Shown here piece by piece: positions 1 to 9,800 of a stretch of DNA of 64,000 nucleotides (positions are counted from its first letter, which is position 1; every line of letters begins with the position of its first letter). The notes below the pieces were generated by a model. It was not told the DNA's origin, did not search any database, and worked only from the letters and a program-made list of their open reading frames with translations. This stretch comes from CAYMGM01 sp964390005 (GTDB taxonomy: Bacteria > Pseudomonadota > Alphaproteobacteria > UBA9219). The DNA is taken from positions 558,001-622,000 of the forward strand of contig CAYMGM010000001.1 in assembly GCA_964390005.1 (NCBI GenBank), written 5' to 3'. The translations under genes were made by a program, and so were the position numbers.

Positions 1-31
1 CGCTCATAAAACTTGTGCTTTCTCTTTTTCT

Positions 32-547
32 TTAACCGGCAACCCAACGCCGTTTGGGCATCAATCGGAAATGCCGCTTCAGTTCGATCATTCGTAAGCA
101 AGCCTCAACCGCGCCGCCGCCTTTGTTCATCCGGGCCGGATCGGCGCGTTCCATCGCTTGCTCCATCGTGTCACACGTCAAAATCCCGTTGCCAATGGCC
201 AACGTATAATGCAACGCGACTTCTTGTAAGCCCCACGCACTCTGATCGCCCACGATCACATCGTGCCGCGTTCCCCCTTTGATAACGCACCCCAGCGCCA
301 CATACCCTTCATAACGCCGCCGCACGGCATCAAAGGACAGCGATTTAACCGCATAGCCGATGGCCGATGGAATCTCCAAAGCCCCTGGCACTTGAAATAC
401 GTCATACGTCGCGCCAGCACGGTCTAAGACAGCCTTGGCTCCCTGAAGCAAAAAGGCCGAGACCTCACGATAAAACGGGGCCTCAATAACCATGACATGG
501 GGCTTCTCGTCAAACGCAAATTGCGAGGGTTCGTGACGCTCTTCCAT
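32..547 (-). CDS. ribH: 6,7-dimethyl-8-ribityllumazine synthase (RibH)
   Basis: Penultimate step of riboflavin synthesis: condenses 5-amino-6-ribitylaminouracil with 3,4-dihydroxy-2-butanone 4-phosphate. At 171 aa it has normal family length. Visible family motifs are VPGALEIP (substrate pocket), ALGCVIKGGTRHD with the catalytic-type His, and the C-terminal NKGGGAVEA segment. The ATG is preceded by GGGAGAT at 5 nt, which supports this start. It is the last complete gene of the rpiB-nrdR-ribE-ribB-ribH run; ribB ends about 80 bp upstream. The 31 bases after its stop hold nothing I can identify. Confidence 0.95.
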   Translation of the reverse strand: MEERHEPSQFAFDEKPHVMVIEAPFYREVSAFLLQGAKAVLDRAGATYDVFQVPGALEIPSAIGYAVKSLSFDAVRRRYEGYVALGCVIKGGTRHDVIVGDQSAWGLQEVALHYTLAIGNGILTCDTMEQAMERADPARMNKGGGAVEACLRMIELKRHFRLMPKRRWVAG

Positions 548-626
548 TGGAATCTCCCGTTAACCATGGTTGGACTGGGGGGACTTAGATAGCACAGCCC
601 CCCGGCAATCGCCAGCGCGCAATTAT

Positions 627-1250
627 TTAGGCGGCCTGACGGCGCAGGCGATAGGAAAGCAAATCGGCAATGGTGCCGATGGGCATGTTGTGCTTTTCGG
701 CAAAAGCCATCAAATCAGGCAGACGCGCCATGGTCCCATCATCGTTCATGACTTCGCAAATCACGGCGCTGGGATTAAGGCCTGCCATACGCACAATATC
801 GACAGCCCCTTCTGTGTGGCCCTGACGATCCAAAACGCCATCGGCCTGCGCAACCAGCGGAAAGACATGCCCTGGGACAACAACGCTTTGCGGCGTCGCG
901 TTGGGGTCAATCGCAACCGAAATGGTGCAAGCGCGATCAAAAGCCGAAATGCCCGTTGTAACGCCTTCGCGCGCTTCGATTGAAACCGTAAAAGCCGTTC
1001 CATGCTGGCTTTCATTCTGCGAGGTCATCATCGGAAGACCAAGGCGTTTGACCTGTCCTTCCTCAAGCGCCAAACAAACCAAGCCGCGCGCATGCGTTGC
1101 CATAAAATTGACCGCCGCTGGCGTTGCAAAGCAGGCCGGAATAACGACGTCACCTTCGTTCTCGCGCCCTTCGTCATCGACCAGGATAAACATGCCCCCT
1201 GCACGCGCCGTCGCAATCAGGGTTTCTGTCGAGGCCAATTTGCTTTTCAT
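627..1250 (-). CDS. ribB: 3,4-dihydroxy-2-butanone 4-phosphate synthase (RibB)
   Basis: Converts ribulose 5-phosphate to the four-carbon riboflavin precursor. The 207-aa protein has the acidic motif DDEGRENEGDVV near the N-terminus, ARGLVC, and TEGAVDIVRMAGL, all of the RibB family. It is monofunctional: there is no C-terminal GTP cyclohydrolase II (RibA) domain, unlike many RibBA fusions. The ATG overlaps the ribE stop by 4 nt (ATGA), so the two are translationally coupled; a GGAGAG ribosome site lies just upstream. Confidence 0.95.
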   Translation of the reverse strand: MKSKLASTETLIATARAGGMFILVDDEGRENEGDVVIPACFATPAAVNFMATHARGLVCLALEEGQVKRLGLPMMTSQNESQHGTAFTVSIEAREGVTTGISAFDRACTISVAIDPNATPQSVVVPGHVFPLVAQADGVLDRQGHTEGAVDIVRMAGLNPSAVICEVMNDDGTMARLPDLMAFAEKHNMPIGTIADLLSYRLRRQAA

Positions 1251-1852
1251 GAGCGCTCTCCTTCTTGTTCGACTTGGCGCATCCGCGCCACATAACGGGC
1301 AAGCGGATCCACCTCAAAGTTCAACATATCGCCAACCGCGCGTGCGCCGATGGTTGTTTCTTGCTGCGTAAAGGGAATGATATTGACGCCAAAACGGTTG
1401 GCGTCAACCTCATTAACCGTCAGCGAGATCCCATCCAGCGCGACCGAGCCCTTAGGGGCCACAAAAGATGAAAAAGAATCAGGGATTTCAAAAGTAAAAC
1501 GAACGCTGTCGCCATCGGGGGCTTTGGCAACGACTCGCGCAAGCCCATCGACATGGCCTGTGACGATGTGCCCGCCCAATTCGTCGCCCATCCGCAACGC
1601 GGGCTCTAGATTCAAAGCCCGCCCGCTGTCCCATGAAGCCGCCGTTGTTTTGGAAAGAGTCTCCCCCGAAACCTGAACGACAAAATGAGCCTTGTCCGCT
1701 TCGATAACGGTCAAACAAATCCCATCGCAAGCGATTGAGGCCCCCAGCTGAGGCAGACCAAAACTTTCGGGCGGTTTGATCGCAATTTTCCAATCGCCCG
1801 CGCGATCGATCGATTGGATCACGCCTTTGGCTTGAATGATTCCGGTGAACAA
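1247..1852 (-). CDS. ribE: Riboflavin synthase alpha chain (RibE/RibC)
   Basis: Dismutates two 6,7-dimethyl-8-ribityllumazine molecules to riboflavin. The 201-aa protein begins with the hallmark MFTGIIQAKG and shows two lumazine-binding repeats: the first with GASIACDGICLTV, the second with GSVALDGISLTVNEV, plus HIVTGHVDG between them. Length matches the family. It lies 21 bp after nrdR and overlaps ribB by 4 nt. ribD, which often sits between nrdR and this gene in alphaproteobacteria, is absent. Confidence 0.95.
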   Translation of the reverse strand: MFTGIIQAKGVIQSIDRAGDWKIAIKPPESFGLPQLGASIACDGICLTVIEADKAHFVVQVSGETLSKTTAASWDSGRALNLEPALRMGDELGGHIVTGHVDGLARVVAKAPDGDSVRFTFEIPDSFSSFVAPKGSVALDGISLTVNEVDANRFGVNIIPFTQQETTIGARAVGDMLNFEVDPLARYVARMRQVEQEGERS

Positions 1853-1873
1853 CGAAAGAAACTCCCTTAGGCT

Positions 1874-2332
1874 TTACACGGCATCGTGGCGCAATGTTTC
1901 GACGAACTCGTTAAAATCGGCAGGCGAACGGAAGTCGCGGTAAACAGACGCATAGCGAACATAAGCGACGTGATCCAGCTTATGCAGCGTATCCATAACC
2001 ATCTCGCCAATCTGCTTGGTCGAGATTTCGGCTTCGCCCATCGTTTCCATCTGACGGACAAGACCGTTGATGGCTTGCTCTAGCTTTTCTTCTTCCACGG
2101 GGCGCTTACGCAGTGCGATGCGCATCGAACGCGCCAGTTTATCGCGATCAAACGGCTTTTTCGAGCCGTCGCTTTTAATCACGATCAGTTCGCGCAGCTG
2201 CACGCGCTCAAACGTTGTAAAGCGCGCGTCGCAGTTGGGACAAAGGCGACGGCGACGGATCGCCCCGCCATCTTCGCTGGGGCGGCTGTCTTTGACTTGA
2301 GTATCTTCAAAGCCGCAAAAAGGACAACGCAT
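1874..2332 (-). CDS. nrdR: Transcriptional repressor NrdR
   Basis: Zinc- and nucleotide-binding repressor of ribonucleotide reductase genes. The 152-aa protein starts [18 protein letters not shown] and then has a second CPNC pair, giving the N-terminal zinc ribbon (CxxC...CxxC, residues 3-34). The rest is an ATP-cone domain with [16 protein letters not shown] near residues 50-66. A GGGAGG site precedes the ATG. Its place between rpiB and the rib genes resembles the common glyA-nrdR-rib neighbourhood, except that glyA here is divergent. Confidence 0.95.
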   Translation of the reverse strand: MRCPFCGFEDTQVKDSRPSEDGGAIRRRRLCPNCDARFTTFERVQLRELIVIKSDGSKKPFDRDKLARSMRIALRKRPVEEEKLEQAINGLVRQMETMGEAEISTKQIGEMVMDTLHKLDHVAYVRYASVYRDFRSPADFNEFVETLRHDAV

Positions 2333-2347
2333 GACCCGCCTCCCCTG

Positions 2348-2806
2348 TTAGAGACCGCCAAGATCCGTCAAGATCTGGCATCTTTCGGCATAACGCCCTT
2401 CTAAAAAGGCTGTCGTCAAAAAGGTCTTTAAACAGTCAAAAGCCGCTTCGTCGCCGGTAATCGCCGCGCCCAAAGCCAAGACATTCGCGTTGTTATGTTC
2501 GCGCGCCAAACGCGCCATCGTCGTGTTGGTGCAAAGCGCTGCGCGGATATGCTGATAACGATTGGCGGTCATGGCCATCGCCTGCCCCGTGCCACAAATC
2601 AAAACGCCACGCGCGTTTGGATCGTCTTTCAAGGCAGCCGCCAGTTTGACAGCATAACGCGACGCATCGCAGCGGCTGGGCTGGTCCGGTCCCAGATCGC
2701 GCGGCGTAAACCCATTGCTTTGAAGCCAGTCAATAAACAAGGCTTTCAGCGGAAAGCCCCGGTGGTCCGAGGCGATATAGATAACATTTTCATTCATACA
2801 ACGCAT
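2348..2806 (-). CDS. rpiB: Ribose 5-phosphate isomerase B
   Basis: RpiB/LacAB-type sugar-phosphate isomerase interconverting ribulose 5-phosphate and ribose 5-phosphate, the former being the RibB substrate made by this same operon. IASDHRGFPLK near the N-terminus and GVLICGTGQAMAMTANR in the middle are family signatures; the catalytic Cys sits in ICGTG. The ATG could be at 2806 or at 2797 (MNENVIY); neither has a clear Shine-Dalgarno sequence, and homologues usually start near the latter. It is divergent from glyA. Confidence 0.9.
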   Translation of the reverse strand: MRCMNENVIYIASDHRGFPLKALFIDWLQSNGFTPRDLGPDQPSRCDASRYAVKLAAALKDDPNARGVLICGTGQAMAMTANRYQHIRAALCTNTTMARLAREHNNANVLALGAAITGDEAAFDCLKTFLTTAFLEGRYAERCQILTDLGGL

Positions 2807-2876
2807 AGTAGGCGCTTACCCGTGAAAGTACAAGCAGGGGGATCCTAAGTCTTTTGATCGTTTTACGTTCTGGATC

Positions 2877-2906
2877 TTGACGCTTGTCGCAAAGTTGCCC
2901 TAATTT
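2877..2906 (+). promoter_or_regulatory. Candidate sigma70 promoter for glyA
   Basis: TTGACG at 2877-2882, 18 nt spacer, TAATTT at 2901-2906. A second, closer candidate is TTGACC at 2935-2940 with CTTAAT at 2959-2964 (18-nt spacer). Both point at glyA. Consensus matching only. Confidence 0.35.
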
Positions 2907-2992
2907 GCAGCGTACACTTCATATGTCTAGCTTTTTGACCGAAAAGGACAAAAAGCGCCTTAATCCATTCACTTTTATTGTCGGAGGCCGTC

Positions 2993-4273
2993 TTGACCAA
3001 TTTTACCTATTCCGAAGCCGCCCTGAAGCGGCTGGAACAATCCGATCCCGATATGTTTCACGCGCTGATGCAGGAAGAAATCCGGCAAAGCGAAGGCATT
3101 GAACTTATTCCGTCAGAAAATTATTGTTTTCCAGAGGTTTATGCTCTTTTAGGCTCGGTTTTCAACAACAAATACTCCGAAGGCTATCCGGGACGCCGTT
3201 ATTATGGCGGTCAAGAAAACACCGACACCATCGAAACGCTGGCCCGCGAACGCGCCAAGGCCGTTTTCCGCGCCGAATATGCCAACGTTCAGCCGCTCTC
3301 TGGCTCGGCCATGAATCAGGCCGTCTATTTTGCGCTGTTACAGCCGGGCGATACTGTCTTGGCGATGGATCTGTCGCATGGCGGTCACTTGACGCATGGC
3401 GCTCCCGTTTCGCACATGGGCAAAGTCTTTAATTTCATCCGCTATAAGACCGAGCTTCCCACCGGCAAAATCGACATGGGCAAGCTGCGTGAAATGGCGC
3501 TGGAGCATAAGCCGAAAATGGTTCTTTGCGGCTTTTCGTCCTATCCGCGCGAATTGGATTATGCAGGCTTTAAGAAAATCGCCGACGAAATCGGCGCGCT
3601 GACCTTTGCCGATGTCAGCCATTTGGGCGGCCTTATCGCTGGCAATGCGCTGGCGAACCCGATGGATTTTGGCTTTGATGTCATGTCCACGACGACGCAC
3701 AAATCGCTGCGTGGTCCGCGTGGCGGCTTGATCTTGGCGAAAAAGGAATACGGCCCCGCCATCGACAAATCGGTTTTCCCCGGCCTTCAGGGTGGCCCGC
3801 ACATGCACCAAGTCGCGGCTTTGGCGACAACCTTGAAGCTGGCCAATACAGACGACTTTAAGGCTTATGCGAAAAAGGTCATCGAAAACGCGGCCATCTT
3901 GGCCAAAGGCCTGATGGCGGGCGGGGCGAAACTGGTCACCGGCGGCACCGACAACCATATGATGGTCGTCAACACGATGGAATGGCTGAACATGGGCGGC
4001 CATATCGCCGAAAAGACGCTGGATGCGGTCGGCATCACGCTGAACAAGCAGTTGGTTCCCGACGATCCCAACCCGCCTTTGAAGCCCAGCGGCATCCGCC
4101 TTGGCACACCTGCCGCCACGGCGCGCGGCATGGGCGCACAGGAAATGGAAATCTTGGCGAACTTGATGATCAAGGCCTTGAAAGCTGCCGATCAGCCCGA
4201 GGTTCTGGCCGCCTTGCACCAAGAAACCAAGGCTCTGTGCAAAAAGTTCCCGATCCCGGGGCTTGAAGGTTAA
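2993..4273 (+). CDS. glyA: Serine hydroxymethyltransferase (GlyA)
   Basis: PLP enzyme that interconverts serine and glycine and charges tetrahydrofolate with a one-carbon unit. The 426-aa protein has IPSENYCFPEV, GYPGRRYYGG, the DLSHGGHLTHG segment and the PLP-lysine motif STTTHKSLRGPRGG (Lys at about residue 237). I set the start at TTG 2993 (MTNFTYSEAA) because GGAGG lies at 2983-2987, 5 nt upstream. The in-frame TTG at 2978 would overlap that site and is unlikely. A bidirectional hairpin terminator follows. Confidence 0.95.
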   Translation: MTNFTYSEAALKRLEQSDPDMFHALMQEEIRQSEGIELIPSENYCFPEVYALLGSVFNNKYSEGYPGRRYYGGQENTDTIETLARERAKAVFRAEYANVQPLSGSAMNQAVYFALLQPGDTVLAMDLSHGGHLTHGAPVSHMGKVFNFIRYKTELPTGKIDMGKLREMALEHKPKMVLCGFSSYPRELDYAGFKKIADEIGALTFADVSHLGGLIAGNALANPMDFGFDVMSTTTHKSLRGPRGGLILAKKEYGPAIDKSVFPGLQGGPHMHQVAALATTLKLANTDDFKAYAKKVIENAAILAKGLMAGGAKLVTGGTDNHMMVVNTMEWLNMGGHIAEKTLDAVGITLNKQLVPDDPNPPLKPSGIRLGTPAATARGMGAQEMEILANLMIKALKAADQPEVLAALHQETKALCKKFPIPGLEG

Positions 4274-4290
4274 CCAAGCAAACAACAAAA

Positions 4291-4327
4291 AAAGCGCTAT
4301 CCGTTTTGGATAGCGCTTTTTTTGTTT
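4291..4327. terminator. Bidirectional terminator between glyA and anmK
   Basis: A 12-bp perfect stem, AAAGCGCTATCC (4291-4302) with GGATAGCGCTTT (4308-4319), 5-nt loop, T-rich tail on the plus strand and A-run on the other side. It lies between convergent genes and can serve both. Confidence 0.9.
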
Positions 4328-4338
4328 TACCGTTTAAG

Positions 4339-5490
4339 TTAAGCGGCGCCCTTGCGGCGATGGCGATGCGTTCGCGGCTCAAACAAAACGCCGCCTAAGG
4401 CAGGCTGTTTCACGCCCGTCGTGCCGGGCAAGCTCAAAGGCAAACGCAAAACGCTGCGAACCGCAAGATAGGCAAAGGCTTCGGCTTCCTGCGCGTCGCC
4501 GTCCCAATGCTGAATATCGACGCTGGCCACCGGAACGCCCGCCAGCTTTTCGATCCATGCTACCAAGGTCCTATTATGACGCCCACCGCCCGTCAGCCAA
4601 AGGCAGCGCGGTTTTTCAGGTAAGCGCTCAACAGCCAAAGCGATTGAAGAGGCCGTCATAACGGTCAGCGTAGCCGCGCCATCTTCGATCGACATTTTGT
4701 CGCTGGGGCGATAGGCGCTGAAATGATCGCGATCAAGCGACTTCGGCGGCGGCAGAGCGAAATAAGGATCTTGTAAAAAGCGGGCAACATGGGCCTCGTC
4801 AAACGTGCCTTTTGCGGCATAGGCCCCATCGGGATCGTAAGGCAAGTCCGTTCGGCGCAAGATCCAATCATTGATCAGCGCATTGCCGGGCCCCGTATCG
4901 CAAGCCAAGATTTGATCGTTCGCGGCCCCGCCAATCCAAGTGATATTGGCAATACCGCCGATATTGATCAAAGCGCACGGTTTTTCCCAACGCGCGGCCA
5001 AGGCGCGGTGATAAAGCGGAACCAAGGGAGCCCCCTGCCCGCCAGCCTGCACGTCGGCTGTCCGAAAATCGGCGACCACGGGGATCCCGACCTCGTCAGC
5101 CAGAAAACCACCGTCGCCCAACTGAACGGTCTGACCTTTTTCAGGCGCATGCCATGTCGTTTGACCATGAAACCCGACTAAGTCGACATCGCCGCGGCGC
5201 GTTCCCGTATCCATCAAAAACTGCTCAACCGCGTCGGCATGCAGCATGGTGACTTCGCGTGCCATCCCAGCCAAAAGACGCGGGTCTTTGGATTCGGGCG
5301 GGCCGAAACAGGCCTGCATCCGTTCGCGGAAAACCGCGCCATAAGGATAGGAACGAAAAGCACACGGCTTCACAAGAGCATGCCCATCGGTCTGCAACAA
5401 AGCGACGTCAATGGCATCCAGCGAAGTCCCGCTCATTAAACCAATGGCTAAAAAGACGGGATGTTCAATGTTTTCAGGAGGGAGGCGCAT
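4339..5490 (-). CDS. anmK: Anhydro-N-acetylmuramic acid kinase (AnmK)
   Basis: Phosphorylates and hydrolyses 1,6-anhydro-MurNAc released during wall turnover, feeding murein recycling. Motifs are AIGLMSGTSLDAIDVAL near the N-terminus, GFHGQTTWH, INIGGIANIT and DTGPGNALIND, in the order of the ASKHA kinase fold. I start it at ATG 5490 (MRLPPENIEH), giving 383 aa, close to the family's usual length. The frame stays open upstream to 5628, but that extension would overlap tyrS and resembles no known part of the family. Confidence 0.92.
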   Translation of the reverse strand: MRLPPENIEHPVFLAIGLMSGTSLDAIDVALLQTDGHALVKPCAFRSYPYGAVFRERMQACFGPPESKDPRLLAGMAREVTMLHADAVEQFLMDTGTRRGDVDLVGFHGQTTWHAPEKGQTVQLGDGGFLADEVGIPVVADFRTADVQAGGQGAPLVPLYHRALAARWEKPCALINIGGIANITWIGGAANDQILACDTGPGNALINDWILRRTDLPYDPDGAYAAKGTFDEAHVARFLQDPYFALPPPKSLDRDHFSAYRPSDKMSIEDGAATLTVMTASSIALAVERLPEKPRCLWLTGGGRHNRTLVAWIEKLAGVPVASVDIQHWDGDAQEAEAFAYLAVRSVLRLPLSLPGTTGVKQPALGGVLFEPRTHRHRRKGAA

Positions 5491-5615
5491 AAAAAGCAAG
5501 GGTGAGAAGCTGTTGAAAAAGCCTAAGATCTCGCCTAAGTTAATCGAAATCCGCGCCGGACACAAGAGCGACCAGCGCCCTCCCGCAACCGACAGGCGAG
5601 ACAAAGCCAAGTAAT

Positions 5616-6863
5616 ATGACAAAGACATACAAATCAGATTTTATGAACGTCATGGCCCAGCGCGGTCATATCAATCAATGCACCAATCTTGAAGCGCTTG
5701 ACGAAGCCGCCGCGAAAGGCGTCATCACGGGCTATGTTGGCTTTGACGCGACAGCCGACAGCTTTCACGTTGGCAATCTGGCAGGCATCATGATGCTGCG
5801 CCGCTTGCAGCAAACAGGCCATCGTCCCGTGGCCTTGCTTGGCGGCGGCACAACGAAAATCGGCGATCCGTCCGATAAGACGGGCCTGCGCAGCATGATG
5901 ACGGACGAGCAAATTGCCGCGAACATCGCCAGCCTGAAAGGCATCTTTTCAAACTTTATCACCTTTGGCGACGGCGCAAGCGACGCCTTGTTGGTCAACA
6001 ACGCGGACTGGCTGGATAAGCTGGAATATATCCCCTTCTTGCGCGAAGTCGGGCGTCACTTCACGATCAATCGCATGATCGCGTTTGATTTCGTCCGTCG
6101 CCGCTTGGAACAAGAACAGCCGCTGACCTTCCTTGAGTTCAATTACATGATCATGCAAGGCTTTGACTTTGTCGAATTGAACAAACGTCAAGGCTGTACG
6201 TTACAAATGGGCGGATCGGACCAGTGGGGCAATATCGTCAACGGCGTCGAATTGGGCCGCCGCATGTTCGACAAAGAATTGTTCGGCCTGACCACACCGC
6301 TGATTATGACGGCATCGGGCGTCAAAATGGGCAAAACGGTCAATGGGGCTGTTTGGCTGAAAGCCAACAAGCTGCCGCCTTATGATTATTGGCAGTTCTG
6401 GCGCAATACAGAAGACGCCGATGTCGGTCGTTTCTTGCGTCTGTTCACCGATATGCCTTTGGATGAGATTGCGCGCTTGGAATCCTTGCAAGGCTCAGAA
6501 ATCAACGAAGCCAAAAAGATCTTGGCCTTTGAAGCGACCAAGCTTTGCCACGGCGCCGCCGCGGCAGAGACCGCCGCCGACACAGCCAAAGCGACATTTG
6601 AAGGCGGCGGCATGGGGGCCGATCTGCCCGTTTTCAGCTTTGCCAAAGGATCGTCGCCCTTGCTGATCGACGCCATCATGGCTTTGGGCTTTGCGGGCTC
6701 AAAGGGCGAAGCCAAACGCCTCATCGAACAAGGCGGGCTTAAGCTGAATAACGCGACCGTTACATCGATCACGGCGACTTTAGCTGCAGGTGATTTAGAT
6801 GAACAAGGAACGGCGCGTTTGACGGCGGGTAAAAAACGTCACGCCATTTTACGCGCGGAATAA
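5616..6863 (+). CDS. tyrS: Tyrosine--tRNA ligase (TyrS)
   Basis: Class I aminoacyl-tRNA synthetase charging tRNA-Tyr. The 415-aa protein has the HIGH-type motif HVGN (residues 51-54), the tyrosine-site segment MQGFDFVELN, GGSDQWGNI, and a KMSKS-type loop KMGKT (237-241). A C-terminal S4-like RNA-binding domain is marked by GSKGEAKRLIEQGGLKLNN. It is divergent from anmK and convergent with the 1509-aa gene, whose stop lies only 4 bp away with no clear terminator between them. Confidence 0.95.
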   Translation: MTKTYKSDFMNVMAQRGHINQCTNLEALDEAAAKGVITGYVGFDATADSFHVGNLAGIMMLRRLQQTGHRPVALLGGGTTKIGDPSDKTGLRSMMTDEQIAANIASLKGIFSNFITFGDGASDALLVNNADWLDKLEYIPFLREVGRHFTINRMIAFDFVRRRLEQEQPLTFLEFNYMIMQGFDFVELNKRQGCTLQMGGSDQWGNIVNGVELGRRMFDKELFGLTTPLIMTASGVKMGKTVNGAVWLKANKLPPYDYWQFWRNTEDADVGRFLRLFTDMPLDEIARLESLQGSEINEAKKILAFEATKLCHGAAAAETAADTAKATFEGGGMGADLPVFSFAKGSSPLLIDAIMALGFAGSKGEAKRLIEQGGLKLNNATVTSITATLAAGDLDEQGTARLTAGKKRHAILRAE

Positions 6864-6867
6864 GTTT

Positions 6868-9800
6868 TTATTTAAGGGCGTGGTCGCGGGTTTTCATACG
6901 CCCGCGCCCGCCCTTATCTTTTGAGCGTTCTTTGGGTTTGTAACGCGCTGAATCTTGCGTCGCATCCGCGATAGGGTCAGAGGCTTGATTGCCCGTTGCG
7001 ATGCGATGATACAAAAAGCGCAGGCGGTCACGCTTCCGCAGCCTATAGTCATTTTCGCGCATGATCGCCTTGGCCCGCTGAACGGCTTCCGATCCGGGTT
7101 TAGCGTACCAAAGAGCATCACGCGCCGCATTAAAACGCCGCCAAGCATCAAACTCATGGTCGGCATAGGACAGCAAGAGTTCAACGCCCTTTTGCTGTGA
7201 GATCTTCCCCATCCCCTTCATCCAACCGCGCAATCTTTCTATTCGGTTCCAGGATTCCTCATTTGCTAAAAACTTTGGCAAGCGCTCGGCAAGCTTGCTG
7301 TCAATCGCGTCTATCTTTTGGCTATATGGCAAGATATGCGTCATGACTTCTGCCTGCGCCATATTGCCAAGCTGCGCGCCTTCATCAATAAGAAGACCAA
7401 CGGCCGCCAAACGGACAGAGTCTGTTGACGCTTCATTCAAAAGATTTTGAGCTTCCGCACAACGCGAGCTTGCAAATGGTTCCTTCATAACTTGCTTTTT
7501 CCATTCTTCCAGCGCGCGCGCCTGAAGAGACGGATCGCTTTCAGATAAGAAAACAGACCTATGCGCATGCGCTAAATAGATCTTTGAAGGATTGTCTTGC
7601 GCAAGACAATCAAGAGACGTCCGTACAGCTTCAAGGCTCGCCGCCGAAGCTGGCGCCGTATGATCCATAATCAACTTAAAATTCTCTATTTTATCGTGGG
7701 TATCTGACTGCTCTTTCGCATGCCTAATCAAATGATGGGCCGCTTGGGCTTTTTCGGATTCACTGTCACTTAAGGATAAAATGATCGCTCGACAGACGGC
7801 CACGCCTTGCCACGACAAGGTCCCCTCTTTCATTTTTGAAAGAGCATCTTGCACCGCCTGTTTTTGGGCTGACGATCCTGGGTCTGTTTTTTTGATAAGA
7901 AACCCAAGAGCGTCAAGTTGATCGTTAACTTCAGGAAAATAAGGGATCCCCGCAGATAGACCAGAGATCATGCGGCCTTTGATCGCAGCGTCATCAGGAT
8001 CGTATTGAAGGATGTGTCTATAAACTTTCGCCTTTTCAACTGGGTCGGTATAAGCCTGAGCGCAACGGTCAAGAAGGTCGATCGCCTTATTTTGCTCAGC
8101 CGAGCCTTTATCTGTCAGTGATAAAGCGCGCAGTCCGACTTCTGTTTTTTGCGCATCGGTTGTAAGATTTTTCAAATCATCCAATAAAATCCGTGCAGCT
8201 TCTATCCGTATAGGATGAGGATGATAAAATGTAGATCCTATTTCCGAGGCTGCCGCAATACGCCATGTCACACGATCAAAAGAACGAACGGCTTGCTGCC
8301 AGACTTGTGCCTCTTGAGTTTTTTCGGCATCCGATAACGTATGGCCTCGGTTCATATCGTTGCGCATTAATCTCTGGATCTTAACTTGCTTTTCGTAAAT
8401 AGATTCAGCCTTTGGTAAAAGATCTGGAAAGTCGCGTGCTTTACTTAACGCGCGCTCGGCAACAGTCGTACGTTGGGCAGCTTGCGGTAATCGTCCCAGA
8501 TCCTGAAGAAGGCCTTCAAGCGCTATGCGATTGAGGTCCTTTTCAAAAAGGCCGCCGAGAATGCGCTCATACACATCGATATGCCCCTTGACATGATCCG
8601 CATGCATTATAGGGTCTGATGGCAAAAGCTTTAGGTCCTGTCCCAGCAATTGAACAAAATCACCACGTAACAAGGAACCATCAGGAATATATTGCGCAAC
8701 ATTTCGCGTAAGAATCTGCAAGCGCGTTAGGCGATCTGTTTCCTTTAAATCAGTCCAAAGGGCCGTCAGTGCCTGCTCTCTATACGCTGAAAAGGATCCG
8801 GCCTGATCAAGAACAAGAAGATGACTTTTTAAACGGCTTTCCGGCGACAAGCTCGGCGCATCTTCAAGTAGAAAACTCAGGATCTTTTCACGCGCCGGCG
8901 ATGAAAAAGGAAGACCGGATAAGGCTCGTAGAGGATAATCCAAACGTTTTTCGCCTGTTGCCGAATCTTTTATAAAACCTAAAGCTTTTTCGATAAGGGC
9001 GTCTTTGTCTTCTGCATAAGTCGTTTCAGAAGCCATATTCAAATAAGCAAAGATTTTCTGATCCAGATCTTGGACCGGCGCAATAACGGCTTCTGCTTGA
9101 ACCATAATCTGATCGATAAGCGTGCGATCTGTCGCACGCGCAAGCATCTGCTGATAGACTCCGCGGCGCGTTACGTCTTCAAGCGCTTTGGCCTCAGTCA
9201 TAACCGTTGGCAGAAGATCTTGTGACTTTTGAGCCATTGGTGAAAGATCTATCAATGCGAAATATTGTTTGATCTTTTCTTCTGCTGTCGGCAGACTTGT
9301 AATCGACGTTTTAATGTCGTCCCAAGCGCCGTCTTTTGTTTGTCTTTCCTGCGCGAGATGATACGCATAGAAATCGCTGTTAATACGATCGGCTATGCCA
9401 CCACGATTCTTGGCGTTGGCAGCGATGGTGGCGGCAAGACTTTCTTTTAACTCGCCACCATTTGTCCATATATCCGCTTTTCTCAACAGCTCGTCGCGCC
9501 GATCGGGGTCGTCTATTTCGCCTACACTCGCAATATATGCCTGTAAACCGATCCTATTGGTATAAGTGCCGTACTTAACATACGCGGTCATAAAAGCTTC
9601 AATTTCTTCAAGCCGCGAGGCTGGCGCAAGATTGGCAAGCTGCGCACTCCAAACATCGGCAGCCGCACATTGAAGTTCATTATCAAGTGACATTGTCCCA
9701 GCGACATAACGACAATTGGAGAGACGCGCCTTTAAAGGAAAAAGCTCTTTTGTTTGCTCGGCCCAATTTTTTGCAAGTTGACCTTTGGCTGCATCATTCT

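Noticed and set aside
3338..4288. 316-codon minus-strand frame opposite glyA
   Set aside because: Antisense shadow; runs into the terminator of glyA.
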